Origin: Shewanella benthica KT99
GTDB lineage: Bacteria; Pseudomonadota; Gammaproteobacteria; Enterobacterales; Shewanellaceae
Direction of reading: 5' to 3'
Assembly (NCBI RefSeq): GCF_000172075.1
Contig: NZ_ABIC01000032.1
Coordinates: forward strand, 1-48,362
DNA: 48,362 nucleotides
Positions 43,993-48,362 of the stretch are shown in pieces. Each line of letters opens with the position of its first letter. Position 1 is the first letter of the stretch. The notes under the pieces are model-generated. The model saw only the letters and a list, made by a program, of their open reading frames with translations, made no database searches and was not told the origin of the DNA. Made by a program: the position numbers and the translations under genes.

Positions 43993-44481
43993 ATGGCTAA
44001 CCAGATAATGTCCAAACCCGTATCGACTCTGCTTATCGGCAATGCCAAAGCTAAGACCTGCTATTACCTTCCAAACGCCCCTACCTTGCCCCAAGGGTGG
44101 AGATATCGCCAAGAAGACGCCTTGAGCACACTCATCGTGCTTAATGGCAATCATTGGCGCAAAATATTAACCATCATGGCCAAATTGTCTGCCCCGGATA
44201 CCGATTGGAAAAACTATCGGGATACTCAGTTACTCAAACACAATGAGCAAATATTGATAGGGGCATCAAACCTGTCATCAACCGCAGTGCGACATATCAT
44301 CGTCGGCGCCGTATCGGCTGCTAAATTAAACATCAATAGCGCTAACACGTTATTTAACAGCCTGGATGAGCAAGACAGACTCCATGCAAATGGCTTGGGG
44401 GTGTTCATCTCACCTTATCTGGACTATCGCCAATTTCCCAATAGCCTGATTGAACAGTTAAAACCTTATCTGAGTGAATAA
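43993..44481 (+). CDS. conserved hypothetical protein
   Basis: 162 residues, soluble, no signal peptide or membrane segment. Readable features are STLLIGNAKAKTCYYLPNA near the start, WRKILTIMAKL in the middle and a C-terminal LDYRQFPNSLIEQLKPYL. I do not recognise a characterised family. The composition and codon use look like those of neighbouring core genes. The region before the start holds a direct repeat TTAACTAGGT (about 43931 and 43956), a possible regulator site. Confidence 0.7.
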   Translation: MANQIMSKPVSTLLIGNAKAKTCYYLPNAPTLPQGWRYRQEDALSTLIVLNGNHWRKILTIMAKLSAPDTDWKNYRDTQLLKHNEQILIGASNLSSTAVRHIIVGAVSAAKLNINSANTLFNSLDEQDRLHANGLGVFISPYLDYRQFPNSLIEQLKPYLSE

Positions 44482-44513
44482 AATAGCTTATGAATAAATA
44501 TAAAAAATGCCCA

Positions 44514-44538
44514 TAAAAAAGGCGCGTTCGCGCCTTTA
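44514..44538. terminator. bidirectional terminator between the hypothetical gene and nadE
   Basis: AAAGGCGCG / CGCGCCTTT with a TT loop, flanked by an A run and T's; it serves both converging genes. Confidence 0.75.
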
Positions 44539-44562
44539 ATTGAGCCCTGCAGACAATTTCAT

Positions 44563-45393
44563 TTAGTCATAGATAGTCGGAATAGGCTTGCGCTTATGCT
44601 GCGTCGCCTTATAGATCCCAACCAGTCTATCGTCCACGATCCTATCAACTGACTTGCCTTCCAGGAAATCATCTATCTGATCGTAGCTCAAGCCCAGTGC
44701 AACTTCGTCCTCGAGTTGAGGTTTATCATCTTCAAGATCTGCCGTTGGTGCTTTGTTCACTAATATTTCAGGCGCCCCTAAGAAAGCGGCGAGCTTACGT
44801 ACCTGACGCTTATTCAGGCCAAATAGTGGCGCTAAATCGCAAGCTCCATCGCCCCACTTAGTGTAAAACCCGGTGATATTCTCGGCGCTATGATCGGTAC
44901 CGACCACCAGTCCACCCGTTAAGCCGGCAATTTCATACTGTGCGACCATACGCATTCTCGCCTTTACATTGCCCTTAACAAAATCGACCTTGCTCTCATC
45001 ACTAAGCTCTATCCCTGCTGCTTCAAGGCCGGCTAACGTATTAGTGTGAATGCCGACGACGCCTTCATCTATGTTGACGGTAACTTGTTTGGAAGGAGAG
45101 ATGAACTGACAGGCCAATTGAGCCTCATCTTCATCTTGCTGAATATTGTAAGGAAGACGCACGGCAATAAACTGATAAACACTGTTTTCTGCTTCATGGT
45201 TTAACTCATCGACTGCAAGCTGACATAAACGCCCCGCGAGTGATGAGTCGACCCCACCACTGATCCCAAGCACTAAGCTCTGACAGTGAGACTCTTTGAG
45301 TTTCAATTTGATGAAAGCAACGCGTCTTTGTACTTCATATTCTGGCTCTATTGCGACTTGAACCTTCATTTCACGTAAAATCTGTCCCTTCAC
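44563..45393 (-). CDS. nadE: NH3-dependent NAD+ synthetase
   Basis: 276 residues, the short ammonia-dependent form without a glutaminase domain. It converts nicotinate adenine dinucleotide, ATP and ammonia to NAD+. The ATP-pyrophosphatase loop SGGVDSS is at 45-51; [20 protein letters not shown] (quoted whole, about 165-184) and [13 protein letters not shown] follow, and the C-terminal [10 protein letters not shown] is typical. The start is GTG 45393 with GGAG eight bases upstream; an ATG eight codons later is the alternative. Confidence 0.96.
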   Translation of the reverse strand: MKGQILREMKVQVAIEPEYEVQRRVAFIKLKLKESHCQSLVLGISGGVDSSLAGRLCQLAVDELNHEAENSVYQFIAVRLPYNIQQDEDEAQLACQFISPSKQVTVNIDEGVVGIHTNTLAGLEAAGIELSDESKVDFVKGNVKARMRMVAQYEIAGLTGGLVVGTDHSAENITGFYTKWGDGACDLAPLFGLNKRQVRKLAAFLGAPEILVNKAPTADLEDDKPQLEDEVALGLSYDQIDDFLEGKSVDRIVDDRLVGIYKATQHKRKPIPTIYD

Positions 45394-45575
45394 AATCTGA
45401 GCTCCAATCGAATAAATGTATAGCAGATGAGTTTGATATTATGAGTCAAAACACTGATTAATACAGTATTATACTAAAACATATTTGGTTCATGCAATTT
45501 TTTACTAGCCTAGATGAATGACCAGCAGCTAATATAATATAAAAGCAGCGACAAGCAGCCGTTTATTGATGAACA

Positions 45576-46427
45576 ATGGCTAAAAAAGAGTGGCGAAGAG
45601 AAGTGACTGAAGAGAAAATTGAATATTGGCGTAATCCCATAGTGCCTGAGATGGAGCTGAGTACCGCCAGCTTCCGCCAGTTTGAGTTTGCTCAACATGT
45701 TCATCTCGATTACCACATAGGGGTCGTGACTCAGGGCGGTCAAAAATATCAGCACAAGGGCAAAAGTTACCATTTAGGCAAGGGATGCATCTCGACCCTA
45801 AACCCCGATGAGGCTCATAATGGCCAAAGCGTTGAGGCCCGAGGTTACCAAGCCAATGTTATGTCCATTCCCATCTCTTATGTCAATCAAATCACCACTG
45901 AGCTTAATATCAAAGAACAGTTTTTTGCCTCTCCTCTCTCCTGGGCTCCGGATCTCCATCAGGCCTTTTTACATCTGCATAAAAATCTAACCAGCCCCCA
46001 TGCTACACAAGCCCGGTTACAGATAGAAACCAGCTTGATGGCTTTCACCACGGAGCTTTTCGAGCGTTACGGCGCAGTAAAACCAACGAGTCATCAGCAG
46101 CATTCACTTTCATTTCAACAAGTCACAGATATTAAAACTCAATTTCATGACGAGATGCACTATGCATTTCAGCTCGAAGATTTAGCCGCTTCCGTGGGCT
46201 TGAGTAAATTTCAGTTTTTGCGTCAATTTAAAGCTGCCACAGGCATGACACCACACGCCTATTTGAAACGCGTACGATTGGAATACGCCAAGAAAGCCCT
46301 GGCAAAAGGTGAAGCTGTGATAGATATCGCCCTGCGGGTCGGTTTTTTCGATCAAAGCCATCTCAACAAAGCCTTTAAGCAAGCCTTTCTGGTTACGCCC
46401 TCTCATTTCCAGAGGCGCGTTATCTGA
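45576..46427 (+). CDS. AraC-family transcriptional regulator
   Basis: 283 residues. An N-terminal cupin-like AraC ligand domain (about 20-150; HVHLDYHIGVVTQGGQKYQH, LNPDEAHNGQ) is followed by the two-helix-turn-helix AraC domain from about 185 (QLEDLAASVGLSKFQFLRQF, then KKALAKGEAVIDIALRVGFF with DQSHLNKAFKQAFLVTPSHF). Cytosolic DNA-binding regulator with a small-molecule ligand. The LysE-type exporter gene lies 95 bp downstream in the same direction, and regulators of this group are often paired with such exporters, so it is the likely target. Confidence 0.92.
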   Translation: MAKKEWRREVTEEKIEYWRNPIVPEMELSTASFRQFEFAQHVHLDYHIGVVTQGGQKYQHKGKSYHLGKGCISTLNPDEAHNGQSVEARGYQANVMSIPISYVNQITTELNIKEQFFASPLSWAPDLHQAFLHLHKNLTSPHATQARLQIETSLMAFTTELFERYGAVKPTSHQQHSLSFQQVTDIKTQFHDEMHYAFQLEDLAASVGLSKFQFLRQFKAATGMTPHAYLKRVRLEYAKKALAKGEAVIDIALRVGFFDQSHLNKAFKQAFLVTPSHFQRRVI

Positions 46428-46522
46428 GTCACGCCCTATTCTCTACACGCCTGCAATAATTTACAATACCTCTCGTTCTTAATCCCCCATTATTGGGACA
46501 AGTTATAAAATCGGATCTCAAT

Positions 46523-47164
46523 ATGGAACTGCAACTTCTTATCTCTCTTGCCATTATTCACTCTGTCGCCTTGGTAAGCCCGGGGCCGGACTTCGCCTTA
46601 GTGGTAAAGATGGCTAGCCAAGAGAGTCGGGCTACGGCTATCGCCTCGGCGGTGGGAATATCCGTGGCCATCTTGCTGCACAGTTTATTCGGTGTCACCG
46701 GGGTGAGTTTACTCATCAAGAGCTCAGACCTGGTCTTTGTCGCCGTACAATTAATAGGGGCGAGTTATCTTGGCTGGATGGGCATAGGCGCTATTCGAGG
46801 CACTCTCTCCCAGTGGCGCAACAAAGTAAGTTCACAAGATCTGGATAATGTGAGTCATCTTGGATTGTCTATCAAGCAAGGTTTTTTCCAGGGACTGTAC
46901 ACTAACCTATTAAATCCAAAAGCTATGGTGTTCTTTATCACCTTGTTTTCCGCCATGATCACGCCTGATATCAACTTTATCACTAAGCTGGCCGCCGTGT
47001 TCATCATACTGACCTTATCGTTAATCTGGTTTATATTTATTGCCTTAGTCTTATCTAAACCTCTTATTCAATTGAAAGTAAAGAGAGCTCGCCCGGTCAT
47101 TAATCTAGTCACTGGCATATTGTTTATTTCTGTCGCTGCCATCATAGTCTCTGGCGTCATTTAA
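46523..47164 (+). CDS. LysE/RhtB-family amino-acid exporter
   Basis: 213 residues from ATG 46523; a TTG 30 bases upstream is rejected. Six transmembrane segments. The family start is clear: ALVSPGPDFALVVKMA, then ATAIASAVGISVAILLHSLF, and the central QGFFQGLYTNLLNPKAMVFF with the conserved NPKA. Exports an amino acid or related metabolite across the inner membrane. Together with the upstream AraC-type gene it probably forms a regulated export unit. Confidence 0.92.
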   Translation: MELQLLISLAIIHSVALVSPGPDFALVVKMASQESRATAIASAVGISVAILLHSLFGVTGVSLLIKSSDLVFVAVQLIGASYLGWMGIGAIRGTLSQWRNKVSSQDLDNVSHLGLSIKQGFFQGLYTNLLNPKAMVFFITLFSAMITPDINFITKLAAVFIILTLSLIWFIFIALVLSKPLIQLKVKRARPVINLVTGILFISVAAIIVSGVI

Positions 47165-47246
47165 GCTTTCTGTTTCGAATACAGCATAGGATATCCCTAA
47201 CTGCCACTCTCTGTAGTTTTGCCGGCTAGCTTGAGTAGAAAATGGC

Positions 47247-47435
47247 TTACACCAGTTGGTACTTTTCTAATCGATACAAAAAAGCCTTATGGCTTAATCC
47301 TAAAAATTTAGCCGCCTTAGTGCGGTTGCCTTGATGTTTGTTCATGGCCTGTTCTAAATAGTTTTTCTCGAACTCATCGAGAAAAATAGTGCCACCATTA
47401 GCCACCTCTAACTTACCAATGCAAACAAACGTCAA
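47247..47435 (-). pseudogene. sigma-54-dependent activator, internally deleted remnant
   Basis: 62 codons that fuse two distant parts of an NtrC-type activator. IGKLEVANGGTIFLDE is the Walker B region of the AAA+ domain. It is joined in frame to FEKNYLEQAMNKHQGNRTKAAK and LGLSHKAFLYRLEKYQL, the C-terminal Fis-type helix-turn-helix. The 150 or more residues normally between them, including the sigma-54 contact region's downstream parts, are gone, as is everything before Walker B. It cannot be an activator. Confidence 0.8.
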
Positions 47436-47471
47436 TAAATCATTACCCTATGGGTAGAACAAGGACTGAAT

Positions 47472-47815
47472 ATGCAACTTAACAATATCGTGTTCGCATT
47501 AGCCTGTAGTGGCCTGCTAGCATTGAATACCGTCATTTACTGAACAGAATTGCACGCAGGCAGCACTTAGGTTTTGACCTCAGAGTTGAAAATAAACTCG
47601 ACCCTAAAACAATCTTAAAAATTGAAAAAATGAGCCGTGTAATGGAAGCTAAAACCATGGAGCCCGAAGCCTATTTCGAGCAACACGGAGAAGATTTTGA
47701 CATCGTCATGGATGAGCTAGCCGATGACGTCTCTGAAATCGTCTCACATTTCACTGAAATCGAGATAGAGTTTCATGAGAGTAATGATAACCAACACACG
47801 GCTAGCGCATTTTAA
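47472..47815 (+). pseudogene. unknown gene, frameshifted and cut by an ISAs1-family element
   Basis: Begins MQLNNIVFALACSGLLALNT, a signal-peptide-like start, but stops at 47541. In another frame the sequence stays open from about 47517 to 47815 (EYRHLLNRIARRQHLGFDLR ... FDIVMDELADDVSEIVSHFT), charged and helical. So there is one frameshift near 47525. The last residues (HTASAF) are encoded by the end of the IS element, so the native C-terminus is missing. Family not recognised; probably an exported protein in its intact form. Confidence 0.6.
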
Positions 47816-48362
47816 TCCCTGACTCTAACAGGGTTGAGCGATACTCGTCGTCCAACCCTGCCATCTTCTTTTTAGCCACTATACTCGCGCGTTTTGTCTG
47901 GTCTTGCTTGAACACAGTCATTGCTATTTTTCTCATCACATTAAAAGCAAGCGGACCTCGGCCTTTACGGATCCGTGATTCATCTTCTCTGAATGTCATA
48001 TCTAACACCCAATGCATACTTTCTACTTGCCAGTGATTTCGCACAGAAGATAACGCCTGCTCTGCATTTAAATCTAATGAGCTAATGTACCAACGTGTTT
48101 CAGTGGTCTCTTTACCTGTCGTTTTTTCATGTACGTCTGATGTCACTTTGATAATGCTTTTTAAGCCAACCCACTGATATTTATTATTTAACCAACTTTT
48201 ATTAACCAGCACTTGCTGACAACGTCTTGTTTCAATTCGTCCGTGACCGCTGTCTATTGTCGTATGTTCATCAAAATTATCGGCTGTAAAACCTTCACGC
48301 TGGCACTTGTGCCACCAAGCTTCTAATTCACCCTGTAGACAGAATGATGACCTTTAAGTGCT
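47797..48362. mobile_element. ISAs1-family insertion sequence (partial, runs off the window)
   Basis: The left end resembles CACGGCTAGCGCATTTTAATCC, the kind of terminal repeat seen at ISAs1 ends, whose transposase tail (SGIKMR) is encoded within the repeat. The right end is outside the window. Confidence 0.7.
47802..48362 (-). pseudogene. ISAs1-family transposase, C-terminal part with a frameshift
   Basis: Minus-strand transposase of the ISAs1 (H-repeat) family. The C-terminal segments are typical: VRNHWQVESMHWVLDMTFRE, DESRIRKGRGPLAFNVMRKI and KKKMAGLDDEYRSTLLESGI. The frame is open upstream through GFTADNFDEHTTIDSGHGRI and ELEAWWHK to about 48325, but the expected preceding residues (ALKG) are in a different frame, indicating a break. 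The N-terminal part is outside the window. Confidence 0.8.

Noticed and set aside
45510..45773. Hydrophobic minus-strand frame across the AraC gene start
   Set aside because: It is the antisense of the AraC coding region; the hydrophobicity comes from complementing charged codons.

Overview
The window reads as a chromosomal segment of a marine gammaproteobacterium, most probably a Shewanella. The signs are the upp / purM-purN block, the yejK - yejL-yejM arrangement, an EfpL-type elongation factor, a metalloprotease with a GlyGly-CTERM tail, a DUF2986 basic protein, and moderate GC with dispersed palindromic repeats. This assignment rests on recognised protein families, not on a search.

Layout. 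1-2,900: end of a Na+/H+ antiporter-like gene, upp on the minus strand, and purM-purN overlapping by one base. 3,400-5,900: a secreted zinc metalloprotease and nagD. 6,100-8,900: an M28 aminopeptidase lipoprotein gene with several lesions, also split by a complete IS30-family element. 9,300-20,990: mostly single genes (asnB, DUF445, an acetyltransferase, a 1,017-residue DUF748/AsmA-like protein, glutaredoxin, lipoprotein, DUF2986, MATE exporter, L,D-transpeptidase, YecM-like). 21,000-26,300: an island bounded by a MITE-like repeat, a possible group II intron scrap and transposase debris. It carries a minus-strand operon for a PhnW-like aminotransferase, a CDP-alcohol phosphatidyltransferase, a cytidylyltransferase and perhaps a 39-residue peptide. 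26,800-28,920: a three-gene amino-acid ABC importer. 29,200-34,100: an accessory hot spot with broken IS110 and two broken IS91-type elements, two recognisable integron attC sites around a one-gene cassette, a second attC-like copy behind a DOPA-dioxygenase-family gene, and a RelE/Phd toxin-antitoxin pair. 34,400-47,200: core genes (M23 peptidase, carboxytetrahydropterin synthase-like, yejK, yejL, yejM, tRNA-Pro, efpL, a diguanylate cyclase, nadE, an AraC regulator, a LysE exporter). 47,200-48,362: a sigma-54 activator reduced to two fused scraps, and an unknown gene cut by an ISAs1-family element that runs off the window.

The most interesting parts are (i) the aminotransferase / CDP-alcohol transferase / cytidylyltransferase operon, which looks like a route to an unusual, perhaps phosphonate, lipid head group but has no PEP mutase beside it; (ii) the attC-flanked cassette with no integrase in the window; and (iii) several small duplications and palindromic repeats around gene ends (yejK tail, acetyltransferase tail, MITE-like elements). 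No CRISPR array, rRNA or prophage was seen.
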